Both the position numbers and the translations under genes were made by a program. 64,000 bases of DNA from Diospyros lotus (lineage: Eukaryota > Streptophyta > Magnoliopsida > Ericales > Ebenaceae). Of the stretch, positions 34,101-46,577 are shown one piece after another (position 1 is the first letter of the stretch; every line of letters starts with the position of its first letter). The notes beneath the pieces were generated by a model. That model saw nothing but the letters and a program-made list of their open reading frames with translations, searched no databases and was not told where the DNA came from. Location of the stretch: assembly GCF_014633365.1 (NCBI RefSeq), contig NC_068339.1, positions 11,617,925-11,681,924 of the forward strand, written 5' to 3'.

Positions 34101-37100
34101 AGAGAAGAAAAAAAGGGGTATCTTCGTGAAAGGTAACATCCATTGTTACCATAGAGACAAAGAATTTACGAGTGGATGGATGATAGCACTTATACCCTTT
34201 CTAAGTGTTAGAATAGCTAAGGAAGTTACACTTAAGCTCCCGACAGCTATGTTGATGAAGATGTACATAGGTTGTGCACCCGAAAACCTTTGGCGACAAA
34301 GTGGAGGAAATGGGGACCGACGGGTAGTGTTGCATTAGGAGTTAAATAGGACTCCTGTTGTCAAGGGATCGAGAGGGTACATGGTTAATCAAATGAGTTG
34401 CAGTGAGCACGACTTCTCCCCCATAATTGTTTAGGTACACAAGATTGAAATAACAAGGAACACATGACATAAGAGATGACGATTGTTCTTTTCAAGCACG
34501 TCGTTTTGTCGGGGGGCATCTACAAAAGAGGACTCGTGAATAATGCCTTTTTTTAGAAAGAATTGATTTAGACATTGGTTGAAGCAATCCTTGGCATTAT
34601 CCGATCAAACCATTTTATACACACCTCGAATTAGGTTTTGATCATTTGGTAGAAAATGGGAAGAATAGTGGAAACTTCATATTTGTCTTTCATGAGGTAA
34701 ATCCAAGTGACTCTAGTGCAATAATCGATGAAGGAAACAAATCATCTAGCCCCAGGGCAGTTGCGAACTCATGAAGGACCCCCCACACATCACTATGAGT
34801 TAATGAAAAAGGGAAAAGAGACCTTTTATTAAACCAAAGGAAAATAAGTTCTGTGATGTTTAGCAAGTTCGCAGACTTCACAATGAAGATTGTCAAGAGA
34901 TGTATTGTGAAATAAGGCGGAAAACATAGTTTTTAAGAGGCTAAATGATGGTTGACCAAATCGACAATGCTATAGCAAGATCTGGGAAGTAGCATGAGAG
35001 GAGGTATATTGTGATGAGAGAGCCAACTGTTGCCCTGATCCATTAGAAGTGCTCGCTGCCTCAAGATAGTAGAGTCTGTCCTTAACCTTAGCAAGTCCAA
35101 TCCTCCTCCCTGAAGTCTAGTCCTAGAAAATAGTGTGTCAAAAATAAGTAACACTGCAGTTCAAAGATTTAGTAATCTGGCTCTTGGGAACACGAAGAAC
35201 ATTAGTTAATGGGATATTTGGGATGAGATTGACATTGCCTTGACCAATAATAGGAATATGAGAGCCATTTACAACAACAATCCCCTTATTTCTCGGAAAA
35301 TGTGTATAGGTTTCAAAAAAGGTGGGACACAATGTCATGGTCGGTTGCTCCCGAGTCAAGAATATGATGAGGAACACCAACTATCAGAGTATCAATGCAA
35401 GGGTTTAACCGATTTTTCAAAATTTTTTCGAAAAACAATGAAATGGCAATGGAAACATAAACCAAAAACGCCTTTGCAAGACTCATTTCGAGTCCATATG
35501 CTATTAAAAAACTAAACCATGCCATAGGGGGTTTAGTAGGTATACCTTTCAACTCTTGAAGGCCGATGTAGAGGCTGAAATACTCCCGGTGGCAGCAACT
35601 CTTTGCTCCAAACAGCTCCCGAACAATTTTTCGGTTAGACCAAACCAACTCCCGAAAGCACGGAAGGCCTAGTTAGTCCACCCTCCAGTGAGATGGTGAA
35701 TCCCAATACTCTCTCTTTGTGCTAGACAGAGAGAGTAAAGGAGATTAGGGTTGGAATTCGAAATGGGTTCAAAATGCAAAACAGTCTCACTGTTTTGCTT
35801 GAGTTGCTACTATAGTAATGGGGGGATTATAAGGAGCTATGGAAGAAGGGCAATCATAGAGTGTTTAAGCTCTGATATGGGGAGGAGAAAACGAGCCAGA
35901 GGTTGTGAGGGTTCAATGGCCTAGTGGCTCTCTTTTCTTTTGGCTTATATGTCAAATACAAAAACCCTAGAAGCCTAAAACCCACCCAATCGAACAAAAT
36001 TGACTAGGAGAGAGAAAGGGAACCAAGGGACGACAAGAAGGATGCATGCCTTCGAGCCTCTCGTCCTCCCATGCCATGTGTCCCATTTTCGTTGCAAAAG
36101 ACGACAAACCGATCATGCATTCGTGACCTCTGCAACAGGACCAGTCGACCGCTCGAAAGGAGCTGTCGACTGTTTCTCTTGAAACTGGTCGACAACTTCC
36201 CAAGGCTGTCGATCGTTTTTGCCCCTTATTTAAAACTTCCAGAAAATTGCATCTAGGCCCGATGTTAACTCTTAATAGCACTGTCATTATCTCATAATGA
36301 CACTAAGGCCCCCGTTAACTCTTAATGACATGCACATCAACTCTTGACGATTGCTCCTTATTAATTAATCATTTAACCCAATCCGTTAACTCGTTAACGG
36401 TAATGTTATTAACTCTTAATGACGATTTCAGCCTTAATCACTTAGTCAACCATCATACTCGGATCCGCTTGTGACCTTTTAGGTTCACTATTAAGTAGCA
36501 ATCAGGACACATCAACTCTTTGACGTTGACCAAACATTTTGGTCTACAACGAGGATCTCTCCATCTCCTCAATGTACTCCGAAAGACCCTGAGTGACAAC
36601 TAGCATTATGTTAGGGCAATCCTACTAGTAATGAAGTCTTACTTTAGAATAGAACCTATTTGGGATTTCGATTCTCGTGTACTATAATCCCTTAATCAGT
36701 TATCATCCCGATCGAGTGAGATTCATGGACTCATCAAACTCACTAACTCGATGACTATGTCAAAATCAGTGTGGTGAGATTGAGACGACACATCGGAACT
36801 CTTTTCGACATTGGGACACTTTTCAATCAAGTGTACCCTGGCCAGGGGTTTTTACAATCAAGACCACCACTGATCGCATAAAATGTTCACCTTACGCTAG
36901 AGGTTGATGGATCCCACCGGCAATCGCCTGCCTCCATATGTCACTGCATAGAGACCACACAGTGCATCTCTCACCCAGTAACCAGATAGTTCTTAGCAAC
37001 GGTAAATCCCTAGCACTGACACACAAAATAATTATGTTGTCTTCAGTTAAAGGACCAATAACACAATCGAAGCCTGTGATAGACTATAGATCCTCTGAGC

Positions 37101-40100
37101 CATGTGATCTATCAAGTGCGTCACATTCAGTAAATGTTCTATTGACACTTACCCACTTGTATACTATATCCATCTCATGGATTATGGCATACGACTCACC
37201 ATCCTTTATCATTAGCATCTCATACTAATCAAAGGCAGTATCCCATGTGTCAGTCCGTACTTGACTAATCATAGTCCTCATCTGAGAAGTCTAAGAATTG
37301 GGAATAACCATTAAGATATCCTTATTACAAAGGTCAATTGTCATACATTCTTAACACTTAAGAATAAGACCTTCAACATAAAATCTAAGAACTCATTCAT
37401 ATGTAATGATTGGAGAGCTATGAATGAAGATATAACCTTAAATATGAAAACATATTTTATTACATATTGTAAGAATTACATCATTAGTCCTATAAATAGA
37501 AGTGTCAGATGTCATCTAAATCTAGTATTAGGGCACCAACACTAACAGAATACATATGAAGTAAGATGTGGATTTTTATTAGCATTAAAGAACAACCAGG
37601 GAGACAATTGCCCGAAGTGGCTAGAGAGCATGCAAAATTAAAGCCGGAAAGGGATTGGATAAAACCTCTCAACTTCTCAATTTCTTCCTATTGGTGGACT
37701 TATCTTTTGATTGATCTATCTTTCTAGTAGTGTTCGCTAACTATTGTGCTTGTCCCTTGAATCCACCATTTTGACTTGGTACTTGGGCTTCTTACAAAAA
37801 GTGCACCAAAGATTATCTTTATTGGATGGCTTAATGCGATTAGTTTGTCCTTCCATGGTTGTCTTTCCACCATTAGTCTTTCTTGATACCATGGTGGATC
37901 CTTCGATTTGTTGAGACCCCAACATGACCAAGCGTCTGCTTTCTTTGACCCGAACAATAGAAAAGACTTCACTCAATGGTAAATTCCTTCAAGGTTTGGG
38001 CATTCTCGCGTCTTTCATCTTCAAATTTTGATAGTGATCAAGTTCAGTGTATTGTAAAATTCAGTCACAGAGAAACTTGCTTGTTTTGTAGATGTGATTT
38101 TGGTTTTGATCTCAAACATCAAAGCAACATCTTGCATTTTCGGTTATGTTTTTCGAATAGTTTCCCATACCTCCTTGGCAGTGGATAGAAACATGCAATT
38201 GCGGCTGATTTCAGGCAGCATAGAGTTCCACAACCGCGACATGATTGCCGAGTCCTGCTTTTCCCATGTTACAAATCTCAGGTCATCTTGTTGTGGTCCC
38301 ATCCCATCAAGATGACTAAGTTTTCTTTCCCTTTTAAGAACATCTCACCACTTGAGACCACTACAGATAGTTTCTTCCATCTAACCGGTAGGATGGGTTA
38401 AGATTCTAGAGGTCACTCGCTGCAGTATTGCGATTGGCTCTAAATAGCATACCAGTGGATCAACAGAGGTGGAGCTAGGGTTTCTGGTTGCAGAAATTGA
38501 AGACATCTTGCAGAAATTGAAGATGATGGGTTGTCAGCAAACATCAATACCAAACAGATCTGGAAATCGATTGACAGCAGGTCACAACAACTCATCGGAG
38601 ATGTGAACAGCGGAGATGTGAAGCCGGAGATGATGTGATGCTTTGACGTCGGAGATGATAGGGCAAGCAGAGCGAGGAAGATAAAGTAGCAACGATGGAC
38701 GAAGGATGCCAGAAACAGCAGTAGCACCTTCTCGATCTAGGTCACTGACGACAGATGCCAGAGATGCTGCGGCCTATGGTAGAACTGTAGCAGCAGCGAT
38801 CAAGGCCGACAGGGAAAAAGCCTTAGGGATGATGAAGGTAGAATAGTAGGTAAGCAATGGCAGCAATGAAGGCCAAAAAAACAGATATGGAGGTTGAAGA
38901 AGACAACGGCAATGAAGGCTGGAGAAGCGAAATGCCCTAGAAAACGAAGCGCTTTGGTACCATGTGAAAAGCTGTAATAGTTTTTTCATATTTAGACAGT
39001 AGGGCCAATCACCCTATATATACATGCAGAGATTTACAAAGTAGGAAAGATTACAAGAAGGAAACTATGAGGAAAGGAAACATAATCAAATCTGTATTAA
39101 AAAAAAAAAAAGTCAAACAATAAACATGGAAAGATTCCACAGCCAATCCCTTGATTTGGATGAATCTTGCTTGATTGATTCTCCAATAGTACCCAATGGC
39201 AGTTCAAGGTTAGGTCAGCTGCAAATTGGAAGTGCAATCAAGAGGCAAAGTTTAAAAATGAATGGAGTTTACTTGTTTGTCATGCTTTCAAGTTTCAACA
39301 GAGGAGGCCGATAGGATTTTAAGCTCAATTTGGTATTACATCAATCACAAGCTCCATTTATATCTGCATTTGGAAATTGCAGGCACGGGCTTTGTGTGCT
39401 TGAAGAGATCTAGTTTTAGGGTATTGCGGCTGCCAATTCATCTTTGGAACATTCCATTCATCATCAACTTCTTTTCTTAACCTAGGTATGATCGGTCTTT
39501 GGAACATTGCATTGTTCAAAGAAATAGAGGGTGGCTGTGGTGTTTTTGTGGAACTTGATGAAGAAAACCATTTTCAATGGGTAAGGTTGAATGCAAAGGG
39601 TAATGGAAGATGCATTATTGGTGCTGTTGATAAGGTCTTCAATCTATCTATTTGAGTTAGGATTTGAGTGATTGTGAGCTTTAGACCGTGACCTTTAGAC
39701 CTCTTTCCATAGTGCCCCCATCAAACACAAGCAAGGTAAAGATGAAGGAAAAGAGACCATTGTGGGAATTGTTGAAGGTCAAACGTGAAATTGGAGATCT
39801 GTCTTAAATCTTTGGCAAGTTGGTGTTGATGGGCAAGCATTTGGGGGAATTCAGTAGGAATGATAAATGTATTTGAAGAGTTGATAGGATTTGAAATGGC
39901 ACATGACTGGATTTAGAAACTAATGTTATTTTGTTTATATTTTGGTAATCATCTAGGTATGGCTTAGAGTATTAGTAAATGTCTTAGTTTTGCCCTTTAT
40001 TGCTTATTTATTAGCCTTAAACTGTTTCAACTCTACTTGAAAGTTGAGATGAAGGAAAAGAGACCATTGTGGGAATTGTTGAAGGTCAAACGTGGCATTG

Positions 40101-43100
40101 GAGATCTGTCTTAAATCTTTGGCAAGTTGGTGTTGATGGGCAAGCATTTGGGGGAATTTGGTAGGAAGATAAATGTATTTGAAGAGTTGACAGGATTTGA
40201 AATGGCACATGACTGGATTTAGAAACTAATGTAATTTTGTTTATATTTTGGTAATCATCTAGGTATGGCTTAGAGTATTAGTAAATGTCTTAGTTTTCCC
40301 CTTTATTGCTTATTTATCAGCCTTAAACTGTTTCAACTCTACTTGAAAGTTGAGATTCTACATTGTAACCTTGTACATCAATTGAGGTGGAATCTTTCTT
40401 CATTATATTTATAAGGTTAAAATGCACTTAGACCCCCTCTCCTTTAGAAATGGCTTTGGAGGTCCCTGTGGTCTTGTTTTTTTGCTGAGACACCCCATCT
40501 GATACTAACTCCATTTCTTAAGCCATAATTAATTTAAAATAATATAGTTAACCCTAATTAAATTGCATTAAACTTATATTTAACGAAAAATAAAAAAAAA
40601 TAATTAGAAAACATAACTTAATCAAAATTAAAAAGAAAAATTCCAAAAAAAAAAAAAAAAAGAAGTAATCACCACGGTTGGCGGCGGTTCCAACTGTTGG
40701 AAGCTCATTGTTGGCAAGTCTCAGTGACTGGAATTCCATTGATGGTGATGGGTTCTAGTCAATGGAACTAGAGGGAGGAAGGGAGGGAGGAGAGGAGGGG
40801 GAGGAGAAGAAGTCAGTGGGTTCTAGCAACTGGAACCTATCGATGACGAGTTCTAGTTCTTGGAACCGGAGAGATAGACAGGAGAAGAAGCAGAAGGAGG
40901 AGTTTAGGGTTTAGGGTTTAGGAGGAGGAGGAAGAGGTGGAGTCCAAAGACCAAGGAGTTTGAAGGGAGCCATTACAATCTTGCCATCAATGAAATTGTG
41001 CCCCATTGTCCAAAGACCAAGAAGTTCAGTCTTGGAGCCACTAGAATTGTGCCTTGTCAGTTTCACCAACAAAATCATTCCCCATTGATAGAAGATCTGG
41101 CATGATTTGGAGAAGAAGACGATTTCACTAGTGGAATGATTTCAGATTTGGCACGATTTGGAATCATGCCCCATTGGAACCATGGGAAGCAGAGACAATG
41201 CAGAAAACCTACATGCTGTCGGATATCTGTTTGATAGACTGCTTCTTCTTCTTCTTCTTCTACTTCTTCTCATTTCTTTCTTTCTTTCCTCTTGTTCTAG
41301 CAACTGGAACCCCCCATTGTCATCGATGGTTCTAATCATTGGATTACCCACCAACCATGAGCTTCTAGTGGCTGGAACCATCTTTTGTCCGTGGTGATTT
41401 TTTTTTGGAATTTTTGTTTTTAATTTTTATTGAGTTTTGTTTTCTGAATTATTATTTTTTATTTTTTGGTTGAATATAAGTTTAATGCAATTTAATTAGG
41501 GTTGATTAGGTTATTTTAACTTAATTATGGCTCAAGTTAATGGAGCAAAAAAATAAAACTACAGGGATCTCCATAGCCGTTTCTAAAGCACAGGGAATCT
41601 CTGTGCAAATGACTCAAGCCATAGGGTCTAAGTGCAATTTACCCTATTTAAAAATGAATATTGTTGTTTTTCATGATTCTTTATTTTATGGGATAGTTTG
41701 TTTTGTTTATTAACATACAGTTAATAGGTTTCTCCTTGAGGATTGTCTATATCTACTGGACACAGCTGTTAACTTTCTTTCCTAAATATCTATCTAGATT
41801 ATTTTTGTGGCTCATCCCATATAACAAGTACATGTTGAGTACAAAATGTGAAATTTTATCTAGTAGTTTAGATGGTTGGGTAACAATAATTTGATATTTT
41901 TTTTTTTATTGTGGCATATTTTTATAAGTTAATGCCCTAATAAGAGATTTTTATTATGTAACTCCTCATTCATTAGTTATAGGATGACAGTTTCAGTTGT
42001 AATATTTATGGCGACCTAGGGTATTATTTAGATAGGCATGTTCTGTCATGAGTTCAAAGATACTTTTATCATCCTGTAATGATTTTTCAAATTCTGTTTC
42101 TGACATATGGGGTAGATATTAAAAACTACAATTTCATCTTCATTTTGAATTAAAAATTTCTTTATTTTACTAAGGCTGCCACAAGAATCTTAGCTCGTCA
42201 GCTTGTCCGACTGCGCCAACAAATAACAAATTTGCAGGGGAGTCGTGCCCAAATAAGAGGTGTAGCAACTCATACACAGGTCTGGTTATTTTGCACTCAA
42301 AACTGATTTTCCTACATCCTGATGTCTCTTTCTGTTTATCATATCTCTTTTCCTCTCAATAGGAGGGGCATTAAAGACAATAAACTTTATAACTTGGTAC
42401 TTCTGCAGGCCTTGTATGCCAGCACTTCTATTTCTACAGGAATGAAAGGTGCAACTAAAGCAATGGCTGCTATGAACAAGGTATGTAGTTGAAGAGTGTG
42501 AGAAATGATCAAAATATCCTTAATATGTTTTTGATGAAAATAAATTTTCTAAAGATTAGCCTTTCATGCTGCAAGAAATAATTTAGAAAATGATTGCTGG
42601 TGATTAAGTTAGCCGCTCTATTTATTTGGCTTCCTGCAGGATGTTTCAAGACTGAACTCTCTAATTCTATACCCGAATTACATCAAGTGTTTGAATTACA
42701 TTTTTAGTTTAGGTAACTTAACTCAAAAGATCACCCTGTTGGGTGTGGGCTTTCTAATTTGCTTTGGTTGACTCAAGTGGTTTTCCATTTTTTTCTTTTT
42801 ACCATCTCAGCAAATGGCCCCTGTAAAACAAGCTAAAGTGATAAAGGACTTCCAGAAGCAGTCAGCACAGATGGACATGACGGTATAATTTCTATTAACT
42901 AACCATGCTTCATTTTTTCTTTTTTTCTACACATTCTCTGATCTGTCGTAGTTTCAAGATTAGATTCATATCATCTACGGCTTCTGGTATTCTTCGAGTC
43001 AGTTTCTCTGCTAATTAGGTTAAATAGGCTCAGAACAGCTAAATAGGCTCAGAACAGCAACTTTTTATCTTGTTGAATGAAAACAGCATCCTTTATGGGG

Positions 43101-44441
43101 GCCTTGTTAACAGGATTACAAAGGAGGATTGGTCAACTTCTTTCGAGATCGCTAAAACCAATTTATCTTTCTAGATTGTGTTGGTTAATTCTGTTGTGTG
43201 AGTGTGCTCATATGTCCAATGGATATCTTAAATATGGATGTTCTGTATATAGATTGAGATGATGTCAGAATCCATAGATGAAACTTTGGACAGAGATGAG
43301 GCTGAAGAGGAAACAGAGGAGCTAACCAACCAGGTGCAGTATTAGCAAGTTGTCAGTTTGTGGAACTCCAATTTCTTTGCTTATGATATGGGTTTTGCAC
43401 GTTCATTTGTAGGTGCTTGATGAGATTGGTGTGGATATTGCGTCACAGGTTGGTTTCTGCATGTTGATTTACATACACTAGGGTTATCTTATTTTTGGCA
43501 GTGATAGAAAATCTCTTCAAATCTCTGATTGTACTCATCCTTGTGTAACAGTTATCATCAGCCCCAAAGGGCCGGATTGCATCAAAGAAGATTGAGAATG
43601 TTGTTCCTAGGTATGTGCACCTTCAATTTGAACAGAAAACATATTCTGAATATGCATGTATATAGAATTGCCAATCTCTAAAAGAATGGTGCTTTATAAA
43701 TTACCTCTTTGTTGTAGCTTATGCAGTCCATTAAATCACTCAAGTTTCCTACCCATTTAGCCTTGTTCACAATTGTCATACTGGTTCCTGAAAACTCTGT
43801 ACTTTCTGTAACTAAAAATGTTAATCCACCATGGACTAAAAAATTCAGCTCATGGATAAGCACTTTCAATTAATGAGATTAGCAATTCCGAGTAGGCAAT
43901 TTCAAAAACTGCTCTATAGAAAGAGAAAAGACATTGCCTTTTCATTCTGGCTTGTGTATTAGCTACCATGCCCTGCAATTAATGCAACCTTGCTTGGATC
44001 TTTAGCATGTCTCTCAGCACTGCAGATATATACATACATGTCCATGTGGTGCAAGTGATATTATCAGCATGTTGATAGCAATTAATCACTGGTGTTTATA
44101 TTTCATTTTTCTAGCAACCAGTTCATGTTGATTAAGCCTTCCTGTTGTTGGGATTTGCATGAAAATTGTAAATAGTGCTACTTTTTATGCCGTGATCTTG
44201 TCATGGCCAAGTGAATCCCAAATAACCATGGTTAAGTGAAAGCAATTAATGGATCAATCAATCATTTTCTTTACCAAGATTATCAAGGGTCTGAAGTGAT
44301 TCCTGTTACCACTGGTTTGTAAATTTTGTCAACTATATATTATAAGTTCTTTGTTTGGTTATTTTTGGATGACTATGCAGCTCGGAGAGTGCAGATGTTG
44401 AAGATCTTGAAAAGAGGCTGGCCTCTCTTCGACGAATCTGA
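28168..44441 (+). CDS. VPS2.2/VPS2.3-type ESCRT-III subunit (CHMP2-like)
   Basis: Eleven exons: 28,168-28,201; 28,757-28,801; 30,080-30,114; 30,191-30,241; 42,175-42,279; 42,409-42,480; 42,811-42,882; 43,253-43,333; 43,413-43,448; 43,552-43,610; 44,381-44,441. They sum to 651 nt with all phases matching, giving 216 aa, the usual size. It starts MNIFRKKTSP, the VPS2.2/2.3 (CHMP2B-like) form rather than VPS2.1. The Snf7 core includes IKKTAKTGNEAATR, QITNLQGSRAQIRG, GATKAMAAMNKQM and a helix rich in Glu (EAEEETEELTNQ). The C-terminus EDLEKRLASLRRI is a MIM1 motif that binds the VPS4 MIT domain. ESCRT-III polymers bud vesicles into multivesicular endosomes; VPS2 recruits VPS4 for disassembly. The start was chosen by family match. 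Ten introns are present; intron 4 is a GC-AG intron of about 11.9 kb packed with transposons. No coding damage is seen, so it is probably functional. Confidence 0.93.
31101..31969 (-). repeat. Tandem duplication of the copia 3' end
   Basis: Segments 31,101-31,518 and 31,552-31,969 are diverged direct copies of the RNase H C-terminus plus the start of the 3' LTR (both contain GATTCTCCAACACT and, on the minus strand, the YCDNKFAISIAHN and RTKHIEVDRHF motifs). The repeat must have formed before much of the decay, because the copies differ at many sites. Confidence 0.8.
31978..33810 (-). pseudogene. Copia RT and RNase H remnant
   Basis: On the minus strand, N-terminal RT is at 33,795-33,470 (SIHDALKDKNWMLAMKKEMKALE, then KYKARLV..GYTQTYGIDY at 33,450-33,300). 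The middle is decayed. The RNase H entry motif SYTKPDIAYSVGIVNQFMH is at 32,214-32,150. It is interrupted by the 550-bp solo LTR at 32,233-32,782 and by multiple stops. Confidence 0.8.
32233..32782 (-). mobile_element. 550-bp solo LTR nested in copia RT
   Basis: Begins TGTTATCC and ends GATTTAACA on the plus strand. Flanked by the perfect 5-bp duplication TTAAC (32,228-32,232 and 32,783-32,787). The minus strand has TATAAATAGG (around 32,622-32,631), suggesting minus orientation. No internal coding, so it is a solo LTR left by LTR-LTR recombination. Confidence 0.85.
34000..35364 (-). pseudogene. Copia protease and integrase remnant
   Basis: The protease motif ILDSGATDH is at about 35,366-35,335 on the minus strand, followed by VVVNGSHIPIIGQGNVNLIP. 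The integrase part shows FNKRSLFPFSLTHSDVWG near 34,840-34,780. Frames are broken repeatedly. The residues just before the protease motif read today come from the inserted LTR, not from copia. Confidence 0.75.
35365..37547 (-). mobile_element. 2.2-kb solo LTR nested in copia
   Basis: Plus strand begins TGATGAGGAACACC and ends CCAACACTAACA. The perfect duplication GAATA is at 35,360-35,364 and 37,548-37,552. On the minus strand it reads TGTTAGTGTTGG...CATCA with a TATA-like CATATAAGCC at 35,942-35,951. No repeat of its own ends and no coding region are present, so it is a solo LTR of a long-LTR family (unidentified) rather than a full element. Confidence 0.8.
37560..38960 (-). pseudogene. Copia Gag remnant
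   Basis: The zinc-knuckle region is at about 37,815-37,745 on the minus strand (LWCTFCKKPKYQVK, with the Gag-type spacing but later ligands lost). Upstream Gag is heavily broken. Homologous knuckle WCTYCKKPQHTIEKCWK occurs in the plus-strand copia at 52,750, so the two copias are related families. Confidence 0.7.
39741..40353. repeat. 307-bp tandem duplication
   Basis: Unit 1 is 39,741-40,047 and unit 2 is 40,048-40,353, both starting GATGAAGGAAAAGAGACC and nearly identical, directly adjacent. No coding region is recognised. The duplication is recent relative to the surrounding copia decay. Confidence 0.9.
40414..41645. mobile_element. Long terminal-inverted-repeat (foldback/MULE-like) element
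   Basis: Left end AGGTTAAAATGCACTTAGAC and right end (complement) AGGGTAAATTGCACTTAGAC. Complementarity continues inward for roughly 340 bp on each side (for example AATTAAATTGCATTAAAC on both arms). The core is GA/CT-rich and non-coding, and holds a short telomere-like array at 40,903-40,922. Flanks are AT-rich and give no clear 9-bp duplication, so MULE assignment is tentative. Confidence 0.7.
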
Positions 44442-46300
44442 TCGGCCATATCACAAAATCCCTCCCTCCCATCCCCCCTTGTTCGTTCTTGTATAAATTT
44501 CACTTATATAAGTGCAAACCTTTCTGTGTGCATGAAGTCTGGAATTCGAAACTCTATATATTATCAAGAAATGTATCTTATACTTACAATTCACAGTTGC
44601 AATCTACTCCAGTGCTTTAGATAAAATAATTTCCCTTATGGGACTGCTTAATATTTTCTTTTTTTACTATAATTAGTGACGGATTGTTACTACAATAGTA
44701 AAATTACCACTGGTATTACTTTCTGTTTTTTTTTTTTGGCCAAATTACTGTAAACTGTACAGTCTAGGCATTACTGATTAAGGGTTTGTTTCGTTATGTC
44801 GTGTTTGTGTTTTTGTTTTTATTTTTTTGTGTAGTGGTGTTAGTGTTTAGTAATTAAGTGTGGTATTATATTTGTTAATTTTAAATGCCGTATTGTTGCG
44901 TTATAAATATGCAAATAACTTAAAATTAAATTTGCATTTTAAACAAATTCGTGGAGGGAAAAAGTGGTCATTTTCTAGGGACTCTACTAAAAGTAGAGTT
45001 GTGTTAATAAAGAAACAAGTTTTTTTGCAAGTTTATTTTTGTTTAAAATCAACTTAACCTATTCTTTTCTTAAAAGTGGTATTTGTGTCTTAAAAATTAA
45101 AGTTCTGTTTAAAAAAAATATTGTTTTTCTGAGACACTTAACAGGCTCTAGGAATCCTAATAACTACACGTGATTCAACAAAATAATTATAGGAAAAAAA
45201 TTATATATTAAATCAATTCTAATAGTATTTTAATTCATCAAGCATGCTCTTCTAACCTTTTTTTTTTTTTTTACGTGTTCTTTATTTTCTTTCTAAAGAC
45301 ATATATTTACTATATGAATTAGTATTTTAAAAAATTATATTTACAAAAATGTTATGTTGTCTACGTCAGATAACATACATAGACTTATAAGGGGTAGGTG
45401 CATGGGTCTCACCCTCTATTGAAATCACACTTCTCTCAATTTATCCACATCAGACTAATTTTATGTTATTTGACGTGAGTAATAAAAAAACTCCTCATTA
45501 TGATTAAGATGATTGTTCTAGTAGTATAAAAGTTAAAAATATCTTAATTTTTTAATATATTTTTACTAAAATGCTCTTCAACTAAATTACAATTTTCAAA
45601 TTCTATTAATTTCCTTAACTTTCAACCTAATTTTCATTAGATATTCTAAAATGTATAATAATGCTATATATAATCCTTCATTATTCCAATTCAATTAATT
45701 TCACCAACTCTTATAATACTACTTTGAACTTGCATTGAATTCTCAACACTTACAATTTTGTATATGTACTTTCCTTTATTTTGCTCATAAAATTTTAATT
45801 CTCTTAGCATTTCATAATACCATGTTTTTTTTAAAGATGCATGGATCAACAATGTCTTCAATAGGAAAAGTTGGTTTAAGGCCTTAGTACTAAACTGATT
45901 CTTTTAATGTCAATACTTGAATTAGGCAAAATGAGATTAATATATTGATGATTTTTTAAAAATGATAAAAATATATAATTTTAAGTGAGATTTAGCTAAT
46001 CTCATTATGAAAATTATTTATAATTCTTATTGTAAGAGGACTTAAAATTATTTTATCCTTTCTAAAGTCTGAAAGTTTGCCAAACAAAGGTGTATCAATT
46101 ATTTGGAGATTAGGTAATGTAATCTTGCAATTTGCTAAGCAGACGGGGTGATAAAGAAAAACAAGAGGAGTAAAAGTGGTGAATATGAGGAGTGCAGGGG
46201 CCCAATCCGTAATTAAGGTAAAGTAACGAATGACTTGTATGCCTATCCATTTCCCCGTTCCAAGCTGTCAGAATGTCAACAATCTTACATCAAGGGGAAA
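44442..46300. other. VPS2 3' UTR and intergenic DNA
   Basis: The first ~150 bp are the likely VPS2 3' UTR. The rest is AT-rich, with no gene or clear repeat that I can define. Confidence 0.5.
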
Positions 46301-46304
46301 ACTC

Positions 46305-46577
46305 ACCGATTTATATAATTCTTATTGTGGTTGAATCTTCTCTCCTCTCCGCGTTTTCAATCTCTTCCCGAACAAGACGATGCATTTCCATACATAAATC
46401 TGAAACCCATATATGCAGATCAATCTCCGCGCGCACATATAATCCAGATCGACCATCGTTCCCAATTCTCCGAATTCAGGGTCTAGGGCTTTTTACAAGT
46501 CTTCATCGGATTGGTCGCGGTCCTTTTCAGGCTCGGACGTTCATTAGAATTTTTGAGGAGTCACAATCACTGGTAAC
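46305..46577 (+). other. Possible 5' exon of an unidentified gene
   Basis: A TATA-like TTTATATAATT (about 46,310) is followed by a CT-rich, GC-richer stretch ending in CACTG|GTAACTG, a plausible donor, then T-rich intron-like sequence with an 18-base G run (46,722-46,739). An open frame (from 46,273) covers it but shows no similarity I recognise. If real, the rest of the gene lies beyond the transposon nest and outside the window. Confidence 0.3.

Larger units (their letters stand above)
31013..39188 (-). mobile_element. Degenerate Ty1/copia element in VPS2 intron 4
   Basis: Minus-strand element bounded by the perfect target duplication GTACC (31,008-31,012 and 39,189-39,193). The 5' LTR (minus orientation) is 38,963-39,188, 226 bp. 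Next to it, minus-strand TGGTACCAAAGC matches the initiator-Met primer site TGGTATCAGAGC except at two positions. The 3' LTR, 31,013-31,120, has lost about 118 bp. Coding order is Gag, protease, integrase, RT, RNase H as in copia, but every domain is broken by stops. Two solo LTRs are nested inside and the 3' end is duplicated. It is old and inactive. Confidence 0.9.
30242..42174 (+). other. GC-AG intron 4 of VPS2
   Basis: Exon 4 ends GAAATGAG and the intron begins GCAAGT. The acceptor is ACTAAG before GCTGCCACA. Protein continuity (TGNE|AATR) requires this exact join, so the donor is GC rather than GT. AG|GCAAGT is the consensus for the minor class of GC-AG introns spliced by the major spliceosome. 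The intron is 11,933 bp and carries the copia element, the tandem repeat and the long-TIR transposon listed below. The rest shows no gene. Confidence 0.88.
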
